From positions 7,933,744-7,997,743 of the forward strand of contig NC_044288.2 of the NCBI RefSeq assembly GCF_004027225.2: DNA of 64,000 bases. Direction: 5' to 3'. The notes under the pieces are model-generated. The model saw nothing but the letters and a program-made list of their open reading frames with translations, was not told the DNA's origin and did not search any database. Origin of the DNA: Strigops habroptila (taxonomy: Eukaryota > Chordata > Aves > Psittaciformes > Psittacidae). Shown here piece after piece: positions 40,815 through 51,851 of this stretch; within the stretch, counting starts at the first letter, position 1; every line of letters begins with the position of its first letter. The position numbers and the translations under genes were made by a program.

Positions 40815-40960
40815 AAAATCAGTTGGACCATTAAAGCAGATTATGCGCTAATAATTATGCAAATATTCCTTCAGTGAAACTATAAAAATCTCATGAAGAT
40901 TTAGCACATGGCTATTACAAGGAGAGAAATATGTGGAAAATGAAAATGAAGATCATCATT
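40815..40960. promoter_or_regulatory. Enhancer-like segment with POU octamer (inferred)
   Basis: Holds CCATTAAAGCAG, ATTATGCGCTAATAATT and a perfect octamer ATGCAAAT at 40857..40864, directly preceded by TAATT. The adjacent homeodomain and octamer half sites resemble known POU/homeobox composite elements. Confidence 0.25.
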
Positions 40961-41390
40961 AACTTTAAGGAGTTAGGGGAATTTTTTTGCTACCATTTAA
41001 ATACATGATTTGGGATGCCTTTGCAGGTTTAACCTGGAGGAGATGATTAGTTATAACAGTGCTAAAATACAGCTGCAGGATGAAAATATGGTCTGCCTGG
41101 AGAAATGATGGCTGGAAAAGGAGCGCTCCTGTTCTGTCCTTTAGAAAGAGCTGGAACACAGTATTAGGGCATTCATAAAAAGCATTTGTATTTCTAGCAG
41201 GTAGATCTAAAGGGAATATCCATTATCCTGTTTCAGGGCGTAGATTAGTGGTTGGAAGGAACTGCACAGTGGGTTGACCCCCTGCCCCTTACAGTGCCCT
41301 TTCTTTGAGCTCTGGCTGGAGGAACAGGGACCGGCTGTGCTCTGGTGCAGGGCAAAGCCAGTCACTGCCTGCCCCACAAGCCACAGCAGC

Positions 41391-41451
41391 TTGATAGGGA
41401 CCATATGATCCTGAGGTCCCTTCTAACCTGGTATTCTGTGATTCTATGATA
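41391..41451 (+). mobile_element. CR1 LINE tail fragment
   Basis: GATCCTGAGGTCCCTTCTAACC followed by TGGTATTCTGTGATTCTATGAT is the extreme 3' end of a CR1 element in plus orientation, including its terminal microsatellite. The sequence to the left is too diverged to assign. Confidence 0.8.
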
Positions 41452-42762
41452 TTTCACCATGGTCCATGTTACTAAATGATGTAATATTTATGAAGAGACC
41501 AACCCAAAGGAGCAAATTCAGTTTAAATTATGGAAGCTGGGTTCAGCATCCAGGTCCTGATATAACACTTGGTACTTAATTAACTTTAAACACACAGGAA
41601 CTGCTGGAAGTGTATGGTACATAGCGATAGGTGATAAAAAAAGCTTTGCTTTTTGTTGTGCTTAATATTAGCTTCGGCATGTTGAAGTCAGAAACCTAAA
41701 GTGCATTCAGCAGCTGGCCCTGGTGTGGTACCCAGCAAGGTCCAGCCCCTGTCAGTCCATGTTGTGCCAGGGTGAGGAGCAGGTAGTGCATTCAGAAGCG
41801 GTGCCTTGGGGGGGTGTATAAGCCCTGTGCCTCTCTGAGATGCTCTGAGTGTCCAGGGAGAGCAGCAGGAGAGGGGAGGTTGCTGCAGATGGAGCTGAAC
41901 ACATCACTCAGAGTCTAAAGCAGATGAAGAGCTCCTTCCTCCCCACATCAAGTCTATAGTGCCAGGTATGCAGCCACAGCAGTGATTACCTGGTACATAG
42001 GGGAAGAAGCGAAGGAAACGTTCTTGATCCTGTTTTGTTTGCGGGGGGGCATCTTGTGCAACTGCAGTTAAACTGCTGGGTTTTGATTCTGCATCGCGAG
42101 CTGAATTTATTTCCCAGCCCTAGTGCTGGAAACACAAACGTGTTTGTGAGTCAGAGATTGGTGCTAACACTGCGATGCTGTGCATGGTGTGAGGCAGGAG
42201 CAGGGGTAAAGAGCCAGAGAATGTTTTCTGTCCAGTGCAGCTTGCCCTAGCCAGAAAGGGAGGTATTAGCTATGGCACAAAGACATGAGTGATTAAAAAT
42301 ATATGAAATTATGAGGGGCAAATCTTTGATCTTTTGTGTTGACTGAAAGCTGCAAAACTGCACAGAGGCTGGTGAAGGCTGGAGTAATTGCTGTAGTTAA
42401 TTTGGATCAATATACTGGGTTTGTAGACAGCTTAAAGAGCTGAATTGGAATGTAGAGGCAAATGTGGCGGGAGCTGTGTGGGGAATAATCCAGGTGAGAA
42501 GAACAGCTCCAAGCAGGATACAAAGCTGGAGGGAAAGGTGGAGACATTAGGGCAGGGGAGAAGTGTGGCTGAAGGTATCTGGGCTTCTGCATTTTAGGGG
42601 GCTTCATCTTGTTGCTGCTGCAGTCAGGGACCAGTTTTCCCTTGAATAACAATTTTACTTGAAAGAAGAGAGGGAGTTGGGTTTGTTCTGTTTTTTTCTT
42701 TTTTTCCTGTTGTTTTGTTTTGTTTTATTTGGGGTTTCGTGGTGGTTGGTTTGGTTTGGGTT

Positions 42763-42856
42763 TTGTTTGCTTCGCTTTGGTTGTTTGCTTCGCTTTGGTC
42801 TGTTTGCTCCACTTTGGCTTGTTTGCTTTGCTTTGGCTTGTTTGCTTTGGCTTTGG
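42763..42856. repeat. 18-19 bp minisatellite (about 4.5 units)
   Basis: Tandem units of about TTGTTTGCTTCGCTTTGG: 42763..42780, 42781..42798 (identical to the first), 42799..42817, 42818..42836, then a shortened unit. It is preceded by a (GTTTT)n-like stretch from about 42690 out of which it seems to have grown. Confidence 0.85.
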
Positions 42857-43353
42857 TTTCTTCCTACAAGTCTGCACAGCAGTGACAATCCTCCAGTAAA
42901 CACTGCAGGGGTTGTGGGACCCACTGTGAGCTCTGATTGCCCAGAGCAACAGAAGAAGGATCCCAATCTCTTCTGCAAGAGCTGCCGGCGCCCAGGAGAT
43001 TGCAGCTGGGGTCCCTGGACATGGGAAAGGATTTTGGTCCCTGTTCTCCCTGCACTGAAGACTCTCACGGTGGGTACAGGAGCACCCGGAGCCTGGCGCC
43101 CTGCCCTGTGCTTCCTGGAGCCCAGGAATGGGCCCACGGCCAGGCAGCCGGCTTGAATGGATGGGCAGGCGCCTCCAGGCTGATAGTGCTGTTAATTGAG
43201 GGATTATTAGAGTAGAGACATATTTAATCCTTCTACTACTGCATGTGTGGGCATTGACCTTCACTGTCACCAGCCCATGTTGTGCACCACAGTCTAACTG
43301 GGTAATTCCATAGCCGGCAGCCTGGCTGCATTAAGTGCTGGCAAGCACGCTTC

Positions 43354-43424
43354 CATCATCATCATCATCGTCACTATCATCATTATCATTATTATTATTA
43401 TTATTATTGTTGTTATTGTTATTA
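43354..43424. repeat. Compound triplet microsatellite (ATC, then ATT, then GTT)
   Basis: About 24 triplets in one register that change from CATCAT repeats through ATT repeats to TTG/TTA repeats. Confidence 0.9.
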
Positions 43425-44366
43425 CCTGCAGCCTTGCCTGCATCCTCTGCATTCATTATCAGCTCGCCTAAAGCCATGCTATTTCAGCCTGTGCTCTCTT
43501 CAATTCTCCCAGGTTTTGGCTGAATTAATTCACTAATGCAGAAGGCCGGGGGAGATGGGGTGGCAGTAGGAAAAAATTATGTTTGTGTCTCACATGGCTC
43601 TGTTGCACAGGATTATCCAGCGACACACCACAGGTTGCCCCAGCCCTATCTATCTATCGAATATATATCTATACATCCTCCATCACCAAGAGAACAACAT
43701 AAGCAAAACACTGTGGTCATTCGCAATGCTTACAGTAAGACAGAGAGCATCTTATAGCAAAGGAGAGAAGGTCTCAGATGAAATGGTCCTAATGAACAAT
43801 TACAAATAGATCAGGACCTATTCTTTTGGGCTAATGGTGACGAAAAAGCTCATAGCTACATGAGTAGCACCATTTCTTTAGCGCTGGTAATATCACTAAA
43901 GTACATAGTATTCCCAATACATTATGTTAAAATACACATATTAATGTCTCATTGGATTTTAAAAAATATTAGAGTAGCTTAATAACAACTGCAAAGTAAC
44001 GCAGGCACGATCAGAGAGGAAGAAGAATTACCATTTTGTATTGTCTACAAGCACTGGTCCTTTCAGGGCCCTGGAGAGGAGCTGTGCCAAGGCAGGCTCT
44101 TCATTTCACCTGCAGGTAAACACAAGCGAAAGGAAAATGTGGATTTATCCTTGGAGGTAGAGCCAAGGTGATGGCTGTTGCTATGTACAGGCCATTATGC
44201 ACTGGAGCCCTTTATCTGTTATTGCTCATCCGTTATTGTAGGTTATTGTCATTTAATATTGGCTGATAAAGAGGAAAATGTGGTGGGTGCAGCAACACCC
44301 AGCACTCCAGCCTCCAGGATTTCAGGCTTACAGATGAGGTCCAGGACGCTGGGGCAAATGCAGGAA

Positions 44367-44573
44367 GAGAATCATAGAGACAGAATCCCAGCCTGGTTTG
44401 GGTTGAAGGGAACTTAAAGCTCATCCAGCTCCAACTCCCTGCCACAGGCAGGGACACCTTCCACTAGAGCAGGTTGCTCCAAGCCCCTGTGTCCAACCTG
44501 GCCTTGAACACTGCCAGGGATGGGGCAGCCACAGCTTCTCTGGGCACCCTGTGCCAGCGCCTCAGCACCCTCA
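44367..44573 (-). mobile_element. CR1 LINE 3' fragment A
   Basis: Starts with the CR1 tail (GAATCATAGAGACAGAATCC) and continues through the shared core to CAGCACCCTCA, where clear similarity stops. The following 40 bases keep only patchy similarity. The missing neighbouring part of the element occurs at 45335..45483. Confidence 0.95.
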
Positions 44574-45334
44574 AAGAGCCTCCTCACGTTCTGCTCAGCA
44601 GCTCAACAAGTCCATGTGCTGGAGGACATTTACAGTCAAATGCACTCAATAATTTTTGGCAGCCCAGCACTGTCTGGAGCTCTGTAAATACTTCCCAGGC
44701 GGTTCAAGGGGTTAAATCCCAAGCAGTTTCTTCCCCCATCCTCTGCTCGCCCAGCTCTATTTCACGGTAAATGGCCACTCTCAGGAATCGCAGGCATCGC
44801 CTCCCGGTTCCACCAGCACTAAATCTTGAAATCAGGAACGTTTTGCTTCAATAAAGACTAAATAAAATCTGATAAAGGGGTTTAGATTCGGCAGCCTGGA
44901 GCAGCACAGGCATGCCTGACTGCGAACTCAATAAGATGAGATGGTTTTAGTACCTCTTGGCTGCTGTTTGCTGTGATCTCTGGGGCAAAATGATCCTGAT
45001 AGCTGCACCTCACTTTCTCCTCCCATAAAATGGGCATAATAACAAAAATACATCTGGAAAGATGCTGGTTTATGGCACATAAAGGTGTTTACAGTATTAA
45101 TGCTTTTAGTGATTTCTAACAAGTCTCTGATGAACCCATTTTTCTCAAGCTTATCTTTGGGAGGCAGCTATTTTACATGCAGTCAAATGGCTTCAAGTTT
45201 TGTTTGTCTTGCTGGGCCTTAAAAATCCCAAGTGTTTTGGGATCACTCTCAGTCATTAGTGATATTTCTGTCATCCCCGTCCTGCTCCGTGACCCAGGGT
45301 TACAGCAGCAGCCCCGGTGCAGAGCAGGACTGTC
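44574..45334. other. Segment between two CR1 fragments
   Basis: About 760 bases with no gene. Part of it (about 44970-45050) resembles a MIR SINE. The segment is flanked on both sides by CACCCTCA, which is also the CR1 sequence at the break. Confidence 0.6.
44970..45050 (+). mobile_element. Possible MIR-type SINE relic
   Basis: TGTGATCTCTGGGGCAA, then CACCTCACTTTCTCCTCCC, then ATAAAATGGGCATAATAAC match the MIR order GTGACCTTGGGCAA, CTCAGTTTCCTCATC, GTAAAATGGGGATAATA. Diverged, and the gaps between the blocks are not all conserved. Confidence 0.4.
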
Positions 45335-45483
45335 ACCACCCTCACAGGGAAGAGCTTCTGCCTAAGCTCTCATCTCAATCTCCCCTCTGGCAGGTTAAAG
45401 CCATTCCCCTTGTCCTGTCCTTACAGACCCTTGCCCAAAGCCCCTCTTCAGCTTTCTTGTCACCCCTTTAGGCACTGGGAGCC
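45335..45483 (-). mobile_element. CR1 LINE fragment B, lacking the 3' end
   Basis: Begins at ACCACCCTCACAGGGAAGAG and runs through the CR1 part TCCCCTCTGGCAGGTTAAAG to TTTAGGCACTGGGAG. It has no CR1 tail, which is abnormal for an independent insertion because CR1 copies normally keep their 3' end. It starts at the CR1 position where fragment A stops. Confidence 0.93.
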
Positions 45484-46800
45484 TTTTTTTTTAAATATAT
45501 TTATTATTTCTTATGTGACAGAAAATTCTGGTTTATCTTGAAATTCAACTTCTGCATCATATTTTTAATCTTTGAATGGGATATAGACCAACCCCAGCAG
45601 AGATGCTGTGTGCTTTCAGGGGTAAAAAGGGAATACCCTAGTGCCCTCCTTGGATGAAGAGCCTCTTCTCTCCCTGCAGCTCCCTGTGCCAGTGGGATCA
45701 GGGAAGAAGCACAGGGATGATTACATTTCCTGCTTTCAATGCATAATTCCTCATTGATTCCACAGGCTTGTGGCTGGCCAGGTGACAGGGGTGTGCTCAG
45801 CTGCTCAGTGGTGTATATCCAACAAAAAGCTTTGCAAAGATGACTCCCAAACCGTTAATTGAACTGTGTGACCCAGGCTGTGCTCACCAGCCCGGTGCTG
45901 GGCCCAGCACTGCCTGCGGTGCCGCGAGGATCAACCACAGTGTAACCAGCACCCAAGGATGGGGTCACCCCTGGTCACCCCCCAAACACCCACCCAGGGG
46001 TGAAGCTGGGTTGGAGTAGGAGCAGGTACCATCCCCCTCCTGTAAGAGCATGTGATGGGTTTGCTGTGGGTCACACAAACGCCGAACACCTCTTTTGTCT
46101 TTGGCTGATTTTTATTTATCAATAAAACAATACTACAAAACATGGGAAACATCTGCATTAAATACAGATCCGCTGTTACTCTGCCAGTTTTTAACCTGCT
46201 GTATTTACAGAGCTCTCTCTGCAGATGCTGAGTGATGGGGCTGGTCTCCGCAATGGGGAGAGCAGTGGAGCAGGAAGAGAGGTTCTGCTGTGCTCTGCTC
46301 GTGTTCTGAGACAACCTCCATGTCTCAGTTCCCTGCAGAAGGTTCCTCCTTGCCTTGCCCCTGCCCTCGGTCAGTGGGGAGAGGCGGGAGGTGCAGGGGC
46401 TGCGTCCTGAGCACCACAGTCCCACCAACAGTGGAGGGATCTTCCTTCTCCAGTGGATACCGCATTCCATCTGCTCTGGGGGCACAGCAATTACGTATTC
46501 CCAATCCTGCCAAGCCCATGGTGATGCCTCACCCTGCCTGCGGGAATTGCTCCACTCAGAGAGCAGAAGGGGCAGCAGCCTCCCCATCCCAGACCTTCTT
46601 CTCCATACGGGAAGTGCTTGGGCAGCTTCTCACTGGTCAGGTTAGAGCTGGGGAGAGGCTTCCTCTCCTCTGACAGGGTTTGAACAGCGATGAGTTGGTG
46701 CCATTCTTCCCACCACCACTTACCTGTGTGGCACAGAGCTGGCCTGGTGCTGCCCGCCCCGACCACTGCAACTCCATCAGTGAGGGAAAGAAATACTCGT

Positions 46801-46835
46801 GTGTGTGTATATATATATATATTTCTATATATATA
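46801..46835. repeat. TG then TA dinucleotide repeat
   Basis: GTGTGTGTATATATATATAT followed by TTCTATATATATAAG, a compound dinucleotide microsatellite. Confidence 0.85.
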
Positions 46836-49628
46836 AGCTCCTTTAATTATATAGTTGTAAGGCATATTAAAGTTATTTTCTGATATCACCTGGTACCAAA
46901 GGGAAGCTCTCCTGCTTCCCATGCACATCACACAGTGCTGCGTAGGGAAGGTAATTAAATCCTCAGTAATTATCGTACAGGTATTGTAACTTGAATTATC
47001 TTACAGGTATTCTAACCCGAACATCCATTGCTCTCACACTGGCCCTGACACAACAAGAGGACCAGGCACTACTCACAAGTGTCAGGTATAGCAAAATGCA
47101 GGTTCCTGCCCCCAGAGGCGTGCAGGCAGTGCAGTGCTGAGCCCTGCTCAGGACAGAGGCTGGGAAAAGCCCGTGTGTAAGGGGGAGACGCTGAATCGTG
47201 TGACAACGGCCACATGGCTGCTCTAAAAGTGAAGGATTTCAACTTTTGTTCTCATTTTTCAGTTCAAACCTGAACTAATTCAAACAGAATAGAGCAAAAA
47301 TGGGTATAAGAAATCATTAATAATTTCTTTGTTGCTTGAAGCATTTCTTTCGTTTCAGTTTAGACAAAATGATATTTGTAGTTTCATGTTAAAAACCCCA
47401 ACTTTGTTTTGTTTATTCCAAACTGTCATTAAAAACCCCTGATCAGTCAGCACAATCAGAATCCAGCAGTCACAAAGGTCTCATCCACACACACCTCATG
47501 TCCTCGGCTGCAGGCACGGTGGGTTCCTGTGGGAGCCGTGACAGCGGTGTGGGGCTGGCAGGGACCCATTGCTGGCCGCACAGGCCCTGGCGTGCAGCCG
47601 TTGGTGCAGGAGGCAGACGTCTGGGGTGGGAATCGTGTTCTCATGTGGCTCCAGGGCTTCCAGCGCCAGCCAACCGCAGGCTGGAGCAGCGCGAGCATCC
47701 CGCTTGCCATCTGAGGAGCCCTAACCTCCAGCAATGCTTTGACTTCCATATGCTCATGCAGACACTGTAACAGCCAAATCGCTGCGATGGTGAGGCGCCA
47801 TATGGGGAGAGCTCTGCAGCGCTGGGCTCTTTCACCTTCTCCTGGGAAGTGGCCACCAGAAAGGGCTTCTTCTGAACAGCCATGTGCCACAGATTAAAAT
47901 GAAATTAAAGAGGTCACCTGGGGCACTCAGCCCCCAAAATGAGCAATGCCTGGGTTCTGGCTCCTTCAGACCCAGGCCTGCAGTGATGCTTCCCCAATTT
48001 GAGTAGGGATACTGCACATGGGGCTGGAAGAGTGATGCGAGCCGGGCCAGCGCTGAAGCCCTGATCCTCCCCCAAGTGGCTGTGCAGAAGGGAAGAAGCT
48101 GTGACAATAAACCCAACTGATGAGCCTGTCATCCCAAGGACAGCACTGCTGGGGGAGAGGATGGCAAATGGCTGCCTGCCACCCTCAGCAGCCGTTCCCT
48201 CTTTTCATCTTTCTAGCAGCTCTGGAGGAATGTAGAGCTTGCTTACCAGGCATTATCTGTGGATGGACGGCATGGGGACAGCTCTCCACCTCCAGAAGAG
48301 ATATCCCACCTTTTCCTCTGTATCCTTCTCCTCCTGCTGTGCCCTGTGCTTTCTCCATTTGCAATGAAGCCAGTCCCTTTGAAGCGACAGAGGATAAAAA
48401 GTATTCGAAGTATCCTTGTAAATACCCTGGCAGGTAGCCCCTGATCGACGATGGCTTTTCCAGAAGTATTGCTGCTGGTGACAGTACTTTCAAAATCATG
48501 GCATCAGAAAATCTCTCTTTCAAGACAGAGGTGGAAGAATCTCACCTGTGACCGTTCAACTGGTGTTTTCAGCCCAACCCAGAAATAAATGAGGAAAAAA
48601 CAACCCCACCACCTCCTAGGGAGAGTAACCCCCAGCCTGCAGGAACCAATGCTAGATTGCAGGCAGCAAGAAAGCATGTATTTGTGTATGTACATATGCA
48701 TGTATCTATGTGTGTGTATATGACAGTTGAAGGATACCAACTTACTTATTCTTGTCTGTGCTTTTACAGTGTATATTGCACTGGTTTATCTGAATGGCAG
48801 GACACACATTAACTGCACATTAGCATTTTCAACACCCCAACACTGACGGCCTGCACTTCTCACCAGCACGCTGTGTAATGCCTAACTAGCGCATTGGGAT
48901 GAGGAACACCAAGCAGTTCTCTTCATCCATCACCACTCTGAACACGAGGTTCACCTCTGCCGCCAGCACCTCCCAGCCTCTAGAAACAGGCATTTTTTTA
49001 GCAGCTGAACCACAAGTACCTGGCAGGTGCCATTGCAGGAATGACTCCACACAGGTCACTATGACATGGTTGGGTTTTCCAAGCTGTTTTTTCTTTCTTT
49101 CATGGTGTTATTTGTACCAGGGAAATACAGCAGGCTAAAAGCTACATGACTATTTTCTTTTTTACATACCACAGTAGAAACAGTTACCGAGTTTATATTT
49201 GTCAGAGTCACAGTAGTTGATGCATATTTGCTATTCACAGACTGCAGATATTGCCAATAACCTCACTGGTGGGACTGACAACACGGGAGATACATGCATT
49301 CATGTGAGACCATTACCAATGATGTCTTATACTGTATTAAGCACATTCATTTCTTTAAACACCTTCCAGTAAAATTGATTCCTTGAAATTTGTAGTTAAA
49401 ACTTTTTTTTTTCTCCACAATTATTACGCACAAAATAACCTGTAAACAGTTTGACATTACACGTATGTACAAGTGAACCACGTTGGAAAGTAGAGAGGTA
49501 ATTCAGTGGGTGCCACTTAATCTACATCAATGTGCAACAGACTGACTCAGCCTCGGCAAAGTCATCGAGTGCTTGTATGAGGTTCCGAAAATGTAACATA
49601 TGCAAGGCCCCGAGTAGGTGAGGACGTT

Positions 49629-49646
49629 CCCAGCCCCCCCCGCCCC
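49629..49646 (-). other. G-quadruplex motif on the KCTD16 transcript strand
   Basis: On the minus strand the sequence reads GGGGCGGGGGGGGCTGGG, which supplies four runs of at least three G with short loops. It sits in a small GC island with six CpG inside otherwise AT-rich sequence. If the 3' UTR extends this far it is an RNA quadruplex candidate; otherwise it is just downstream of the gene. Confidence 0.5.
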
Positions 49647-50546
49647 GGTGTCGCGGGGCAGCTGCGGGCCCTGCTGCCTCCTCCGAACCTTCTGCCCTGC
49701 TCAGCTCCCAATTCTGCCTTTTCCCATTTGCTTTCGCATTGCTATAGTTTAAAATCTGTAATATCATCCTTATAAACTGATCCCTTAGCTAAGGTGATAT
49801 CGCTGCCAAGAAAAATAAAGAGTGTCTTTTTATAATATAAATAATTTTAAATTTAAAAGTGCTTTTTTGTTCTTTTAATCTACAAAACCCCGTTGGGGCA
49901 TAAACTATCCATAAGATCTGGACAATTATCTTGTACCATGATACACATGGGGCCTTATGCATAAAGTACTCTACAAGTCAAGTCCATGTTGTACTTGCAA
50001 TGGTGGGAAGGGCTTCAGGGCAGGGTGAGAACTTGGGGGGGGTGTTCTCCAGCCTTCCTGGGGCTTGGAGAGCCGCATGTGGTACAGCTGAAGGACTCCA
50101 TTACGTTATGGTCATCGCCAATAAAGATCAACCTTTGTTTTCTCCTTCAGCCACAGTCTTGCAAGTAAAATAATAAATGGACTCACTAAAGTAGCATTAA
50201 AACCCAAAACATTCTCCAGAGTGCTGTGAGGCCTCTATATGGTGCGTGCATGTGATTTAGCGGAAAAAATAAAGTCATTTGGTTCCTACAGGTCTATGTA
50301 ATCCCGTGTTCTCCCTTGGTCTCCCCTCGTGATTGCTCTGAGACCTGCTCAAGTCCCCCCACAAGGCACTTGCCCACCCTGCGCTCATACAGGGGTGCAT
50401 CAGCCTCCCCACTCCTTCAGCTCAGTGCCTTAAGCAAGACTATGAACAGACCGTGGCAATGAAAGACCGGCCCGCACAAGAGCATCCCTAAACACCAGAC
50501 CTCTTTGCCATACACAGAAGTGATAAGAAGCATAAGTGGATGTGAA

Positions 50547-50552
50547 TTTATT
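50547..50552 (-). terminator. Candidate KCTD16 poly(A) signal (AATAAA)
   Basis: On the minus strand this is a canonical AATAAA about 4.0 kb after the KCTD16 stop. Within 20-60 bases downstream the transcript strand contains CTTCTGTGTATGG and GGTCTGGTGTTT, the U/GU-rich sequence expected of a cleavage site. It is the better supported of two AATAAA hexamers that I found by eye between 49.1 and 54.6 kb. Confidence 0.45.
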
Positions 50553-51845
50553 ATAGCTTAATGGCTTCCCTCACCCTCACTGATGTAAGTGCCCGTTTTT
50601 CTTGAGAAAATGTATTTTAGGGGAGTCTCAGTCCCACTGAAGTCAATGTAAGTTTTCAAATTAGTTTCAACAGAACCTGTATTTGGTCTTTGTTGTGTGC
50701 GGAAAATAGCTCAAATCCCATTTTTGCTCCCCAGGTATTTTAGAAAGAATAAAGTTACTCTTTTAACTGAGTTTCATTCCAGCTTGCTACCGCTAAGTGA
50801 CCAAAAATGTGCTAGGGACAGACACGGGTTCTCTCACTGAAAGAAAGTAGAATTGAGCTGAATATTCCCAGAGCTCCAAACCCAGCTACCTTTCAGACAA
50901 CCTGTTATTTCCAGTTTCATTTCCCCTCACTGCCATTGCATCTGTCCCCCTCCTTTCCCTGATCACCCCATATCAGCTGTAACATTTCCATGCCCACCTA
51001 GTGCAGGAATTTCTTCCTGCCCCTTCCAACAGTCAATGGTGCCACATCCTGAGATGGGGAGAACCACCATGCCAGGAAGGCAGGAGTGTATGCCTTCCTC
51101 CCACGGTGCATGCATCTACTGTAGGTATGGATATGGACTTGTATGTATGTATGTGTGCACAAACACTATTCTGGGGAATATGTCTTCCAGAGTTAACACC
51201 TTATCACCCTCGTGTGATAAGAAATCCTCTGTGGACAGGGAGGAGACCATCACCACCAGCACAAGGTCTGGTTGCTTTTTTCTGACCCGCTGCCGCCCGC
51301 ACGTGAACTAAGGGGCTGTGGAGAGCAGCATTTTCCACGGCCACGCTGCCCGTCTCTGCTCCTCAGCAGGGTCCAGTGCCCAGCTGATGGTGGCAGAATG
51401 AGGTGCCCAAGACGCGTGGGCTGCTTTGGTGGGGTGCCAGTTCTGGCCATGGTAGGTGATTGGTGTCCAGAGCAAAGCAGCAAGGAAAGGAGGGGAAGAA
51501 GGGGCTTGGAAGCAGCAGTAACAGATGCTGTGCAGCATCCAGCGGCTGAGCCCCACCGGGAAGGGGAGAGGGCTCCCCACCATTGCCCAGGGGTTGTTGG
51601 CAGCAGGGGCTCTTACATCTCGAGCCTGCCAGCACAAAGCCTCAAAGCACAGCCCCATAGCTCCTGTGAAACAACTGCAACATGACGCTGGATCAGAAAT
51701 TGAGACCCTGCAGTAACACAGCAGCAGAAGAGCACATGAACACCCGCATGTACCTCCATATCCAGGCACCCGCTCTCCTCCAGCCCCCATCCTGGTTGTG
51801 GTTCCTGGCAGGTTGGCCTGTGTGTGATTACTGAAGTTTAAGACC

Positions 51846-51851
51846 TTTATT
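51846..51851 (-). terminator. Alternative AATAAA hexamer, proximal
   Basis: A canonical AATAAA on the minus strand about 2.7 kb after the KCTD16 stop. The sequence after it on the transcript strand is CA-rich rather than GU-rich, so it is a weaker cleavage-site candidate than the one at 50547. Confidence 0.25.

Larger units (their letters stand above)
25633..41390. other. Intergenic DNA, no gene recognised
   Basis: Almost 16 kb without a recognised exon, RNA gene or transposon. Enhancer-like segments are listed separately near 29.7, 38.2 and 40.8 kb. The 219-codon open frame at 40029..40688 resembles no known family and lies partly in GC-rich DNA, so I regard it as accidental. Confidence 0.6.
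41452..44366. other. Intergenic DNA with simple repeats, no gene recognised
   Basis: Holds the GTTTT-rich and minisatellite block at 42680-42860 and the triplet repeat at 43354..43424. The 160-181 codon frames across the minisatellite, rich in Lys and Gln on one strand, are low-complexity artefacts. Confidence 0.65.
45484..50524. other. DNA downstream of KCTD16, no gene recognised
   Basis: GC-rich sequence at 46.2-46.7 and 47.5-48.4 kb gives accidental open frames (for example 218 codons at 45931..46587, minus strand) with no family similarity. The AT-rich sequence at 49150-50300 could be distal KCTD16 3' UTR. Also present are a TG/TA repeat at 46801..46835 and a (TGTATG)-like tract at 48678..48722. 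Confidence 0.55.

Noticed and set aside
42655-43270. 160-181 codon Lys/Gln/Asn-rich open frames
   Set aside because: They are translations of the GTTTT repeat and the 18-19 bp minisatellite, open on both strands because of composition.
45931-46587. 218-codon open frame on the minus strand
   Set aside because: No recognisable domain; the region is GC-rich and the reverse strand is equally open.
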